Source of the DNA: Tsuneonella flava
Lineage (GTDB): Bacteria > Pseudomonadota > Alphaproteobacteria > Sphingomonadales > Sphingomonadaceae
DNA: 64,000 bases
NCBI RefSeq assembly: GCF_002870965.1
Contig: NZ_PHSO01000005.1
Span: 496,001-560,000 of the forward strand
Direction of reading: 5' to 3'
Below are positions 1-8,886 of the stretch, piece after piece. Position 1 is the stretch's first letter. Each line of letters begins with the position of its first letter. The position numbers and the translations under genes are program-made. The notes under the pieces were generated by a model. It was not told the origin of the DNA, did no database searches, and saw only the letters and a list, made by a program, of their open reading frames with translations.

Positions 1-755
1 TGCCGCGCCGGATCGTGGCACAGCACCAGCGCCTCTGCCTGCGCGCCGTGGATCAACCCGGTCGATACCCCGGCAAACGAGGGGTGAAACAAAGAGCCTT
101 GCCCTTCGATCACGTCCCATCCGCCATCGTCGCGAGCCGGAGCAAGTTGCTCGATCGCACCGGAAATGAAATCGGCCACGACGGCATCCAGCGGCACACC
201 GGACCCGGCGATCAGGATGCCGGTTTGCCCGGTGGCGCGAAAATCGGCGGTTTCGCCGCGCGCCTTCAGGCCCTGGGCCAGAGCAATGGTGGTGTACATT
301 TTGCCGACAGAACAGTCGGTGCCCACTGTCAGCACCCGTCGCCCGGCGCGCGGCCGCCCTGTGCCGACCTTCAGATCGGCAGGCGGATTGCGAACGTCGA
401 TCAGGTCGAGCCCTTTCGCGGCAGCAAGTCCGGCCAGTCGCGGCACATCGCGCAGCCGCTGATGCAGGCCGGATACGACATGCATTCCGTTGTCGAGCGC
501 TTCTGCAGCGTCGTCGATCAGAGCGGGGTCCATCGTCCCGCCCGAATTGGCGATACCAAGCACGAGCGTTCGGGCACCGGCGGCGGCACCTTCGGCCAGA
601 GTCATTCGCGGCAAGCCAAGCGTCAGCGGGCAATCGTCATAGCGAAATTCGCCGATGCAGTCCTGCCGCCGAAAATCGGCCAGTCCACGCGATGTCTTGA
701 TACCAACGGGGTCGGTCGAATGACCCAGATATAGAAGGAAGGGACCGTTTATCAT
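1..755 (-). CDS. dgcN: DUF1611 / DgcN-like protein, 3' end outside window
   Basis: This reads on the minus strand from an ATG at 755 and runs off the left edge, so about 251 codons are visible. The start translates as MINGPFLLYLGHSTDPVG. A P-loop-like segment, VGTDCSVGKM, lies near the middle and is typical of the DUF1611 family. DUF1611 includes DgcN, an N-acetyltransferase of a D-glutamate catabolic route that works with the racemase DgcA. A LysR gene lies 70 nt upstream in the same direction, as in described dgc loci with DgcR. The dgcA partner would lie beyond position 1 and cannot be checked. Family assignment is firm; the D-glutamate role is inferred from family and neighbour. Confidence 0.75.
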   Translation of the reverse strand, partial: MINGPFLLYLGHSTDPVGIKTSRGLADFRRQDCIGEFRYDDCPLTLGLPRMTLAEGAAAGARTLVLGIANSGGTMDPALIDDAAEALDNGMHVVSGLHQRLRDVPRLAGLAAAKGLDLIDVRNPPADLKVGTGRPRAGRRVLTVGTDCSVGKMYTTIALAQGLKARGETADFRATGQTGILIAGSGVPLDAVVADFISGAIEQLAPARDDGGWDVIEGQGSLFHPSFAGVSTGLIHGAQAEALVLCHDPAR

Positions 756-825
756 GGTTCCCACTGAATACAGTGTCTGGCGTTAGTGCGCGCATTCAGT
801 GCAGGAGGCATTCCATAACTTGCCG

Positions 826-1719
826 TTATATTACCGATACTGCCTCGACCCGGCGGGCCAGTGCTTTGACGAAATCGGTGGCGAGCGCGGTCGGCGGGCG
901 ATTTTGCAGATAAATCGCGTGGATATCGAACGTCAGCCGAGGGGCGAGCGGGCGCATCGCCAGCCCCGGCGTGAGCGAAGCCATAGCTGTGAAGCTGTCC
1001 ACGACGGTCATCCCCACACCCTGCCGCACCAGAGCCGTGGCAATATGGAACGTGCGGGCCGATACCACTTCGTCCAGCTCGATCCCGCGCCGTTCGATCT
1101 CGCTGGTGAACAGCACCCCGATCGGCCCGCTGGTAGCAAGGCTGATGAGGGGTTTGCCTGCGAGGTCTTCCAGCGGGACGCGTGGCGGGGCATCGGGCAT
1201 TTCGGATTCGCGGTAGAGCACCATCAGTTCGCCAGAGCCAAGGTACTGGCTGGCGAGCGGTGCATCCTGCGGCACTTCGTATGCAATCGCGACATCGGTC
1301 TCGCGCTCATAGAGTTTGCGGAGCAAATCCTCGTGATGGATCGTCTGCAGGTCGAACTTAACGGTGGGATGAGTGCGGAGAAACTGCGCGACTGCGCCCG
1401 GCACCAGATCGAGTGTCAGCGATGGCAGCGCGGAAATTTTCAGGATGGCACCTGCCCCGCGCTTCAGGTTCCGGCTGGCCGCGCGCAAGGCATAGACCCG
1501 GTCCTGAATTTCCCGCACTTCGGCAAACAGCGTGTGGGCATCGTCGGTCGGAATCAGTCGCCCGCCAGTACGGTCGAACAACTGGAAGCCGAGCAGCGAT
1601 TCGGCGTGGCGCAGAACTTTCGAAACCGACGGCTGCGATACATTGAGCATGCGCGCCGCCGCGCTGACCGATCCGTTGACGTAAACTGCGTGGAATATTT
1701 CAATGTGCCGCAAATTCAT
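826..1719 (-). CDS. LysR-family transcriptional regulator (DgcR-like)
   Basis: This 297-residue protein has a normal LysR length. The N-terminal winged helix-turn-helix (about residues 1-60, MNLRHIEIFHAVYVNGSVS onward, with SQPSVSKVLRHAE in the recognition helix) is followed by a periplasmic-binding-like effector domain (about 90-290). It is transcribed toward the dgcN-like gene with a 70-nt gap, so the two may be co-transcribed. It probably senses a small ligand and controls the DUF1611 gene and its unseen partners. The D-glutamate link is inferred from context; the LysR assignment is clear. Confidence 0.9.
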   Translation of the reverse strand: MNLRHIEIFHAVYVNGSVSAAARMLNVSQPSVSKVLRHAESLLGFQLFDRTGGRLIPTDDAHTLFAEVREIQDRVYALRAASRNLKRGAGAILKISALPSLTLDLVPGAVAQFLRTHPTVKFDLQTIHHEDLLRKLYERETDVAIAYEVPQDAPLASQYLGSGELMVLYRESEMPDAPPRVPLEDLAGKPLISLATSGPIGVLFTSEIERRGIELDEVVSARTFHIATALVRQGVGMTVVDSFTAMASLTPGLAMRPLAPRLTFDIHAIYLQNRPPTALATDFVKALARRVEAVSVI

Positions 1720-1923
1720 CGATCAGCTCTCGTGTGCTCGAATCATGAGTAAAGTTCGTTGTAATATCGACATATTCTTGCGACCTTTCTCCTGACCGGG
1801 GTAGGGCAGAAAGCGAACCCAAAGCTGGGGAGTGTATGGGTCGGGGCGAGAGAATAGCCATTGGTTATGCACCCTGTCAGCAAGAATATCGCGTTTCTCC
1901 GCATATCGCGGTAGCTTTTCGCA

Positions 1924-3129
1924 ATGAGTTACAGACGCTTCTTGTCGCCATTGCTGGCGATGCTCGCTCTTTCGGTGTCCGGTCATGCTGTCGCGGAGGA
2001 TAAGCCACCCCGGCAGGAACCGCTTGCCACAGTGCGGGTCGCTTTCGACCGCAACGGGATTACCGATATTCGTAGCGAAGGGGTGGCCGATCTCGCCACT
2101 GGCCGGGCGGTTTCTGCGGACGATCCGGCACGGGTGGCATCGATATCCAAACTGGTCGTCGCCATCGGCGCGATGCGATTGGTAGAATCTGGCAAGATCG
2201 ATCTCGATGCCGATGTGTCCGATCTGTTGGGCTATCGCTTGCGGAACCCGACATTCCCCGATGTTCCGATAACGCTGCGCCTGCTGTTGTCGCACCGCTC
2301 CAGCCTGACCGATACAATCGATTATGTTCTGCCGCTGGATGCCGATATGGGCGCGATACTGGCAGACCCGCGGGCGTGGGATGCCGATCATGCACCGGGG
2401 ACATATTACCGTTACACCAATTTCAACACCCCTGTCGTCGCGGCCGTAATGGAACGCGCGACCGGCGAGCGGTTCGATCTGCTGATGCAGCGGCTGGTGC
2501 TGGAACCGCTGGGTGTAGAGGGTTGCTATAACTGGGCAGCCTGCACTCCCGCCTTCGCCGGGCGAGCCATCGTACTGTATCGCGAACGGCAGCCGACCAA
2601 AGACGATAACCACGGCACGATGCCTGATTGTCCCGTGACGCCGGCTGCCGATGGATCGTGTGACCTGTCTGTATGGCGAGCGGGGCGCAACGGAGCGATC
2701 TTTGCGCCGCAGGGCGGCTTACGTATTTCGGCGAAGGGGCTGGCGACGATCGGCCGGATGCTGCTGAACAATGGCAAGTTGGATAAAGTGCGCTTGCTGC
2801 GCCCCGCGTCTGTTCGTGCGATCCTGACACCCGAATGGCGTTCCGACGGCAGTAATGGCGAAACGGAGAAGGGTTTCCTGTGTCGCTATGGCCTTGCCAG
2901 TCAGACTCTCGCGACCGGTCAGGCAGGCTGTCACGACGATCCCTTCGGAGATGGCCGTCCGCGCGTGGGACACGCAGGCGATGCATATGGTCTCAAGTCC
3001 GGGCTCTGGATTGATCGCGCACGTGGTACGGGGGTCGCCTATATCGCGACCGATGTGCTGGATGCCGATACCGGAATGCACAGCGCATTTACTCGAATCG
3101 AAGAGCAGATGGCGGCAGGCACCCGATAG
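1924..3129 (+). CDS. Exported serine hydrolase, beta-lactamase / DD-peptidase fold
   Basis: This 401-residue protein begins with a signal peptide (about residues 1-24, ending HAVAED) and belongs to the class C beta-lactamase / penicillin-binding-like family. The three active-site motifs are visible: SxxK as S73-I-S-K76, YxN as Y164-T-N166, and HxG as H350-A-G352. It should act in the periplasm as a peptidase, esterase or amidase; the exact substrate is not readable. It is divergent from the LysR/dgcN pair with about 200 nt between them. A role on D-amino-acid peptides would fit that neighbourhood, but this is only inference. True beta-lactamase activity is not implied. Confidence 0.85.
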   Translation: MSYRRFLSPLLAMLALSVSGHAVAEDKPPRQEPLATVRVAFDRNGITDIRSEGVADLATGRAVSADDPARVASISKLVVAIGAMRLVESGKIDLDADVSDLLGYRLRNPTFPDVPITLRLLLSHRSSLTDTIDYVLPLDADMGAILADPRAWDADHAPGTYYRYTNFNTPVVAAVMERATGERFDLLMQRLVLEPLGVEGCYNWAACTPAFAGRAIVLYRERQPTKDDNHGTMPDCPVTPAADGSCDLSVWRAGRNGAIFAPQGGLRISAKGLATIGRMLLNNGKLDKVRLLRPASVRAILTPEWRSDGSNGETEKGFLCRYGLASQTLATGQAGCHDDPFGDGRPRVGHAGDAYGLKSGLWIDRARGTGVAYIATDVLDADTGMHSAFTRIEEQMAAGTR

Positions 3130-3790
3130 TTTTACCTGGATATGCGGTGAGCATCCGTCCGGTTGAGATTGGCAGGGTCTGCTCCGCCAGGTCAGGACGC
3201 TGTTTGGCATGCCCTGTTATCTGTTGGCTTTGAATTGATGGTGGCCAACGCCACGGTGGTAGTGTGCCCGTGAGAGCGCTTTGCGAAAGCGCGAAAAGCA
3301 TCTGCCGATGATGGCTATCATGTACGGCGAGCCAATCATTTCATCAGCTTCAACTGTCAACTCCATAACCATACGGATTTGGCGCGCATTGTCTTAAATC
3401 ATATCGCTAGACTTAGGACCTATTAGTGGCGCCGTTGAAGTTTGATTCAAAATGGTTCAGCGCAAGGGAAAGGGCGCGGGAATATGTCAATATTTTAAGC
3501 CCTTTTGATACCTCGACGGGCCTTTTGGCCTGATATATTCGCCATTTGGGCGTCTGTACGGCGCCAGCAATAGGTTCTGAGCCTATCTGGCACTGATGGC
3601 TAATGCTCCTGGGGTTTTCGTGGACCATTCAGGGATGGCAGGTGCCCTGTGCCGAACCTAGCGCGTGATCCGCCTGTCAATTATCGGTTGAAGTTAACTA
3701 ACGGATAACTATAGCGGCCGTGCCGTTTCGGGCCGCACCACAAAGCTGGAAAACGTAATAGCGTGACCGGCAAAGAAGAGTGTTTAGAAA
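3130..3790. other. Intergenic region without a recognised gene
   Basis: These 661 bases are clearly AT-richer than the flanking genes. A short hairpin (7-bp arms GCGCTTT/AAAGCGC with a 3-nt loop, 3276-3292) is present but has no T tract. Short open frames on both strands show no family resemblance and no plausible codon use. Nothing else is recognised. Confidence 0.5.
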
Positions 3791-4234
3791 TTGGCAAATG
3801 AAGCACGTAACAGGCAGCCGCTCTGGAATCAGGGGCTGAGCGATCTGGCGGATCAATGTACTGATGCAAAGGCGTGCGATGCGCCTGAGCTGGCAGTGCG
3901 TCTGTTCGAATTGATATCCGCTTCCCCGGCGATGTTAAGGGATCATCTCGGCACCGCCACGGACAGGTGCGCCTTCCTGGCTCACGTGGGAAACGACGCG
4001 ACAGAATGTGCGCTGCTTGATTTGTGTGGCGATAAAACCAGTTTTGTGTTGAGCAAGTCAGCCGCAGGCAGCTCACTGGCGACAATTCACATCGACGGAA
4101 GCGGGGACGAAGTGACATTCTTCGCAAATTCCATCGCTCTTGCCATGATTGGTGCGCTGGCAGCAGCGCTGTCGCAAACGAAGCTGGTTCCCAAGCGGCC
4201 AAGCCGTTCTGTGGGCAGGCGTTTTCTTCACTAA
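3791..4234 (+). CDS. Hypothetical protein, 147 aa
   Basis: The frame opens with TTG at 3791, just after an in-frame stop, and encodes 147 residues. Codon third positions are moderately GC-rich, which supports coding. The C-terminal part contains a hydrophobic stretch (around residues 105-128, FFANSIALAMIGALAAALS) and ends in a basic tail. No family is recognised. The start is uncertain because TTG is weak and the upstream purine-rich tract is only a poor ribosome site. It could be a small membrane-associated protein. Confidence 0.45.
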   Translation: MANEARNRQPLWNQGLSDLADQCTDAKACDAPELAVRLFELISASPAMLRDHLGTATDRCAFLAHVGNDATECALLDLCGDKTSFVLSKSAAGSSLATIHIDGSGDEVTFFANSIALAMIGALAAALSQTKLVPKRPSRSVGRRFLH

Positions 4235-4327
4235 GGCCGTGCATTTTACGCGATCGTCAGAGTGATTTTCCACTTTCACCCTACATATATGAAAATACTA
4301 CATTAATCGCTACGTAAGGTTGATGGG

Positions 4328-4744
4328 ATGGCGTTAGGCATGACCTCCATTGGGAGGTTGTGCATGGTTGAGACCATTCCTGCAAAAAACGATCCGACTA
4401 TCGCGAACATCGGAGGGGATACTGCGTCAGAACGCAGGCTTGCCTCCATAATTTCGAATAATAGCAAGCATACGCGAGACGCCTGGAATGGTGGAAAGGC
4501 GCAGTCGGTTGGGCCCTATTATGGGGCGCCCCGACCTGATGTCGCCGATTATCGGCAACGCATTCGTAATATGTCAGATATACGCCGACGAACACCCGTT
4601 ATATTAGCCGTGTGCAATAGGGAAGTTGGCAGTGGAGCGGCGCAGTTTGGACATGCTTGCGCCCCGATCCAGTCTGGCCCTCGCCTATTGCCATCCTTGC
4701 TGAAGTCGCTCGCCGCATGCTGCGTTTCAGGACAGGGGTATTAA
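4328..4744 (+). CDS. Doubtful small ORF upstream of the PilZ gene
   Basis: This 138-codon frame ends 4 nt before the PilZ start. Its amino-acid composition is irregular, with no domain, no signal and mixed codon use. The first methionine lies in an AT-rich zone with no clear ribosome site. It may be the 5' leader of the PilZ gene rather than a gene. It is listed because nothing better explains 4235-4748. Confidence 0.2.
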   Translation: MALGMTSIGRLCMVETIPAKNDPTIANIGGDTASERRLASIISNNSKHTRDAWNGGKAQSVGPYYGAPRPDVADYRQRIRNMSDIRRRTPVILAVCNREVGSGAAQFGHACAPIQSGPRLLPSLLKSLAACCVSGQGY

Positions 4745-4748
4745 CGAA

Positions 4749-5690
4749 ATGGCGACCAATCATACCGACACACTTCGCACGATGTATTTTGAACGTAAGC
4801 AATATGCATACACTCTCCTGAACAGTATGGCGCGGAGCGAGCGCATACCGCGATCGGAACTGGATGCTGCCGTATCGATACTCCATCAACTCGCGGATGC
4901 TGCAAGTACCTTTGATGAAACAGGTTTGGGTGAAAAACTTCGTACTTGCGAATATGCGTTGAGAACGGTTGCATCGGGCGAAGCGCGTGCCCTTGTATCT
5001 GGCGCCTGTCGACTGATCGCACCCAACGCCCGCGATGGTTTTGCGGGGGCGAATAATTCCGATGTTGAGAATTTCACGGCAGATGCCGGAGGCATATACG
5101 CACCGCAGCGCGATCGCCGTAGCGAGCAGCGTTATCAATCAGTTTACATTCCTGCATCGATAGCTTGCGGTGAGGAGAAGGCGTTTGGCGTAGTCCGCAA
5201 TATCTCGCGCCACGGCGCGAGACTTCGCGCGCCCATCTCTGTCGAAGTGGGCGATTGTATCGTTTATAGCGTCGACGAGAAAAGGCCGATCGAATCCACA
5301 GTGAAGTGGGTGAATGGCGATGATTTTGGCGTGTTCCATTTGGATGAAGCACTGCGTGTGCCCGTCGCCCGTCCTGACGATTACCGCGCGGTGCGCGTTG
5401 CCCATCAGGTGCCGATCATATTTTACCTCAATGGTTTGCGGCACGAGGGCATATTGCGTAACCTTTCACAGGGTGGGGCCTGCATTGAAGCCTCTCGTCA
5501 GATTCTACCAGGGGAACGGGCAACGGTCCTCGTTGGCGGCCAGCAATTTGAAAATGTCACTGTCCGTTGGCAAAAAAATGGATGCTTCGGTGTGGAATGG
5601 AGCCGCTCACTTCGCACTGCTGAACTCAACGAGATCGTGAATTCGATGCAAGTATCTGTTCGCCCGGCCAGCGCGTCGCAGAAAAGCTAG
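4749..5690 (+). CDS. Tandem PilZ-domain protein
   Basis: The 313-residue protein has an N-terminal region of about 120 residues without a recognised fold, then two PilZ domains at about 121-205 and 213-290. The first has the c-di-GMP signature: an arginine-rich RDRRSEQR segment (121-128) and NISRHG (151-156). The second has YRAVR (212-216) and NLSQGG (238-243), again an [D/N]xSxxG motif. Both domains could therefore bind cyclic di-GMP, with roles such as motility or polysaccharide control. The TAG stop forms part of the CTAG duplicated by the adjoining IS element, but the reading frame before and after insertion ends at the same codon, so the protein is intact. Confidence 0.85.
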   Translation: MATNHTDTLRTMYFERKQYAYTLLNSMARSERIPRSELDAAVSILHQLADAASTFDETGLGEKLRTCEYALRTVASGEARALVSGACRLIAPNARDGFAGANNSDVENFTADAGGIYAPQRDRRSEQRYQSVYIPASIACGEEKAFGVVRNISRHGARLRAPISVEVGDCIVYSVDEKRPIESTVKWVNGDDFGVFHLDEALRVPVARPDDYRAVRVAHQVPIIFYLNGLRHEGILRNLSQGGACIEASRQILPGERATVLVGGQQFENVTVRWQKNGCFGVEWSRSLRTAELNEIVNSMQVSVRPASASQKS

Positions 5691-5707
5691 GGTCAGGACC
5701 CATTGAT
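5687..5707 (+). repeat. Left end of the IS: CTAG target duplication plus 17-bp inverted repeat
   Basis: Bases 5687-5690 are CTAG, and the terminal repeat GGTCAGGACCCATTGAT follows at 5691-5707. It matches the right-end repeat read in reverse at 16 of 17 positions. The CTAG includes the stop codon of the PilZ gene. Confidence 0.9.
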
Positions 5708-6529
5708 TTGCGGTGACGGCTGTGATTCAGGCTCGCGGAGAGAAGCTTGAAGAATGAGTGATTTGTTCTGGCTGACGGATGAGCAGATGGCGCGTCTTCA
5801 GCCGTATTTTTCCAAAGAGCCATGGCCGCGAGCGCGTTGACGACCGGCGGGTTTTGAGCGGGATCATCTTCGTCAATCGTAATGGGTTGAGGTGGCGCGA
5901 TGCGCCGCGGGAGTATGGTCCGGCAAAGACGCTCTACAATTGCTGGAAGCGGTGGAGCGACAAAGGCTCTTCATCAGCATGATGGAAGGCCTGGCGACGC
6001 CGCAGGCTCCTGATCGCAAGACGATCATGATAGACGCAACCTATCTCAAGGCTCACCGCACGGCGTCCAGCTTGCGGGTTAAAAAGGGGGCGGGACGGCC
6101 TGATCGGCAGGACGAAAGGCGGCATGAATACCAAGCTGCATGCCGTAACCGATGCGAACGGTCGTCCGATCAGCTTCTTCATGACCGCCGGACAGGTCAG
6201 CGACTACACGGGCGCGGCGGTCTTGCTCGACAGCCTGCCCAAGGCCCAATGGATGCTGGTCGACCGCGGTTATGATGCCGATTGGTTCCGCGACGCCTTG
6301 CAGGAAAAGGGCATCACGCCCTGCATCCCGGGGCAGAAAATGCACAGCAAGGCCGTCAAATACGACAAGCGCCGCTACAAACGCCGCAACCGCATCGAGA
6401 TCATGTTCGGCCGTCTCAAAGACTGGAGGCGGGTCGCCACACGCTACGATCGCTTCCCCAGGGCCTTCTTCTCCGCCGTGGCGCTCGCCGCTACCGGCAT
6501 CTTCTGGCTCTGATCAATGAGTCCTGACC
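5691..6529 (+). mobile_element. IS5-family insertion sequence (IS427-like), 839 bp
   Basis: The element has 17-bp imperfect terminal inverted repeats (5691-5707 and 6513-6529) and is flanked by CTAG on both sides (5687-5690 and 6530-6533), a 4-bp target duplication. It contains a DDE transposase in broken frames. The intact ends and duplication suggest a fairly recent insertion. Removing one CTAG and the element restores a sequence in which the PilZ stop TAG is directly followed by the CTA stop of the convergent arylsulfatase. A decayed relative with a similar end repeat lies at 40781-40977. Confidence 0.92.
5754..6513 (+). pseudogene. IS5-family transposase, interrupted frames
   Basis: Translation from ATG 5754 (MSDLFWLTDEQMARLQPYF) stops early at 5838-5840. 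The protein continues in the +1 frame (KSHGRERVDDRRVLSG) to about 5963, returns by -1 (FISMMEGLA, then IMIDATYLKAHRTAS), and shifts +1 again near the AAAAAGGGGG run (about 6080-6090) into MNTKLHAVTDANGRP and on to the stop at 6513. Catalytic-triad segments are present: D in IMIDATYLKA, D in DRGYDADW, and E in RRNRIEIMFGRLKDW. The last shift sits where related elements use programmed frameshifting. The first two look like one-base indels, so the enzyme is probably inactive unless they are sequencing errors. Confidence 0.8.
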
Positions 6530-6533
6530 CTAG
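6513..6533 (+). repeat. Right end of the IS: inverted repeat plus CTAG target duplication
   Basis: Bases 6513-6529 read in reverse as GGTCAGGACTCATTGAT, one mismatch from the left end. CTAG at 6530-6533 repeats the left target site. The arylsulfatase stop codon begins at the next base. Confidence 0.9.
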
Positions 6534-8855
6534 CTATTCGTCCACCGCCACCTTGAACTCTGTCTCGCCGATCTTCCCCTCGAAAGGGAAGGGCGAAGGG
6601 ACATCGTCGATGACCACGGTGCCGTTGTCTCTGCCAATGTCGAAGGTCTCGTTCGACGAGAAGACATAGACGGACAAGATGCCCGACAGATCGCCGGATG
6701 CGACCTCCTTGCCGTCGATCTCCATACGCACCGAAGCGGTGGTGGGCGAAGTGCGATCGAATTCGAGACCGATGACGGCAGGCCCCTTTATCGCACGACT
6801 GGCCTCCAGAGTCTGGAGCCGGGTGTCCATGTATCGCTGGGCAAATACCGGAACACCATCGCGCATGTAGAGGCCGACGCCGCCGAAACGACCGCCCACG
6901 GCAAACAGCGTCCCGTTATCTCCCGAAGTGGGATCGACCGTGAACGTCGCGGTGTAGGAATGGGTGCTGACCGGGGGCGCCAGGCTTTCCGGGATGCGAT
7001 CGAGGATTCCACTGTAACGGTACTCGCCATCCCGGTCGCGCAACGCTTTCGAAACCCGTTGCGACATAAGCGCCTGAGCCCCGCCGGTATTGGTAAGCGG
7101 GAAGACATTGTACTTCACTGCCTCGGCATCGAAGCGAGCCTTCATTTCCTCCAGTTTTGCGGGCTCGGCGGCTGCGAGATCGTTCAGCTCGTTCGGATCG
7201 TCGGGCAGATAATAGAGCTGCCACTCGTCATCCGATATCGGCGGCTGAAGCGAGAAATCCCAGGTGCGCAGGCGGTGCGGGACAACCGCTTTCCAGCCAT
7301 CGGCCCATACTGCGCGATTGCCGTACATCTCGTAATATTGAACCGATTTGCGCGTATCGGCCGACGGATCTTCGAAACTGTAGGCAAACGACGTCCCGCT
7401 GATCGGGGCCTGAGACGTCCCGTTCACAGTCTCGGCCGGTGCGACCTGCGCCGCTTCGAGCAAGGTTGGCATGACGTCACTTATATGCGCGTACTGGTCC
7501 CGTATTCCGCCCTCATCGCCGATCCCGGCGGGCCAGGAAATGATGAGGGGGACCCGGATGCCGCCTTCGTGCGCGGTCTGTTTGTAATAGCGGAACGGTG
7601 TGTCTCCTGCGACCGCCCAGCCGACGGGATAGAGAGGGTAGGAGCCTGCACGGCCCCATTCGTCCAGAAACATCTCGTTCTGCTCGACCGACGCGAACCG
7701 GCCATTGGCCATCATGAATTCGCTGAACGTCCCCTCGACTGCGCCTTCCCCGCTTGCACCATTGTCGGAGGTGACCACGACGATCGTGTTGTCCAGCTCG
7801 CCCGATGCTTCCAGCGCATCCAGTATTCTGCCGAATTCGAAATCCGCGTGTGCCAGTTGCGCGGCGAAGGCTTCCATCGCGCGGGCGTAGACCCGCTGCT
7901 GGGTCTCCGACAGATCGGTCCATGCGGGCATGCCTTCGGGGTGTGACGGCAATTGTGTGTTTGCTGGGACAAGGCCGAGTTCTTTCTGCCGGGCAAGGAT
8001 GCGCTCTCTTGCAACGTCCCATCCTTCGTCGAACTTGCCGCGATACTTCTCCAGCCACTCATCGGGTGCGTGGTGGGGCGAATGGACTGCGCCGGTGGCC
8101 CAGTACATGAAGAAGGGCGGGCGCTTCGGGCCTTTGGCTTGCCGTGCCTCGATCTCGGCGATGGCGCGGTTAGCCATGTCCGAGCTCAGGTGATAGGCCG
8201 GGTCTTCATCGAGCGCGACAGAACTATGACCGTCCCACAGGAGCGGTGCAAAATTATTCGCATCGTAGGAAAGGAAGCCGTAAAACTGGTCGAACCCTTG
8301 CCCGCTTGGCCAGTAGGTGAACGGGCCCGCCGCCGATGCGTCGGTTGGCGGGAGGTGGTCCCACTTGCCGACGGCATAGGTGAGATAACCTGACTGGCGC
8401 AGGTTTTCCGCGATCGTTCCCGCTCCGCGCGGAACCAGCGCGTCTTGGCCCGGGAAGCCGATCGACATGGCCGAATGGCCCCCGATATGGACTTCGTGCG
8501 AGTTCCTTCCGGTCAGGAATGAGGCCCGGCTGGCAGAGCAGATCGGCGTCGCGTGATAGTTGCTGTAGCGCAGGCCCCGCCTGGCGACACGGTCGATATT
8601 GGGCGTGTCGACAAGACCGCCATAGCATCCGAGCTGGCCGAAGCCCGTGTCATCGAGCATCCAGACGAGAATGTTGGGCGCTCCCTCACGCGCTTCGGGC
8701 CGTTCGATCGAGCCTTCGACAGAGGTTTCCAGCGTTCGACCGATGGTCGCCTGGGTTTGGGCATGGGCGGGGAAGGCGGAAAACAGCGCAGTCGCCAGCG
8801 CGGTGACTGAAGCAAAGGTCGCAACGCGGCGCGGGGACGCTGCTATATTGTGCAT
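6534..8855 (-). CDS. Exported arylsulfatase (sulfatase family S1)
   Basis: This 773-residue protein has a signal peptide (about 1-33, cut near AHAQ) and a sulfatase domain beginning NILVWMLDDTGFGQLG, whose D68-D69 bind the metal. The formylglycine site is C106-S-A-S-R110, a CxAxR variant of the usual CxPxR. A C-terminal part (about 620-770) looks like a beta-sandwich. The enzyme hydrolyses sulfate esters in the periplasm or outside the cell. It lies 31 nt after the ferredoxin reductase gene and closes a minus-strand run with P450, Ltp/DUF35 and CoA ligase genes, so it may release a sulfated substrate for that pathway (inference). A maturase for formylglycine is not in the window. Confidence 0.9.
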   Translation of the reverse strand: MHNIAASPRRVATFASVTALATALFSAFPAHAQTQATIGRTLETSVEGSIERPEAREGAPNILVWMLDDTGFGQLGCYGGLVDTPNIDRVARRGLRYSNYHATPICSASRASFLTGRNSHEVHIGGHSAMSIGFPGQDALVPRGAGTIAENLRQSGYLTYAVGKWDHLPPTDASAAGPFTYWPSGQGFDQFYGFLSYDANNFAPLLWDGHSSVALDEDPAYHLSSDMANRAIAEIEARQAKGPKRPPFFMYWATGAVHSPHHAPDEWLEKYRGKFDEGWDVARERILARQKELGLVPANTQLPSHPEGMPAWTDLSETQQRVYARAMEAFAAQLAHADFEFGRILDALEASGELDNTIVVVTSDNGASGEGAVEGTFSEFMMANGRFASVEQNEMFLDEWGRAGSYPLYPVGWAVAGDTPFRYYKQTAHEGGIRVPLIISWPAGIGDEGGIRDQYAHISDVMPTLLEAAQVAPAETVNGTSQAPISGTSFAYSFEDPSADTRKSVQYYEMYGNRAVWADGWKAVVPHRLRTWDFSLQPPISDDEWQLYYLPDDPNELNDLAAAEPAKLEEMKARFDAEAVKYNVFPLTNTGGAQALMSQRVSKALRDRDGEYRYSGILDRIPESLAPPVSTHSYTATFTVDPTSGDNGTLFAVGGRFGGVGLYMRDGVPVFAQRYMDTRLQTLEASRAIKGPAVIGLEFDRTSPTTASVRMEIDGKEVASGDLSGILSVYVFSSNETFDIGRDNGTVVIDDVPSPFPFEGKIGETEFKVAVDE

Positions 8856-8886
8856 GGTCTTGATCCTCTCATATTCTTGTGCGGGT

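Noticed and set aside
15-734. Plus-strand frame of 239 codons at the left edge
   Set aside because: It is antisense to the DUF1611 gene and has no family resemblance.
3413-3628. Minus-strand frame of 71 codons
   Set aside because: It lies in AT-rich intergenic DNA with no domain and no ribosome site.
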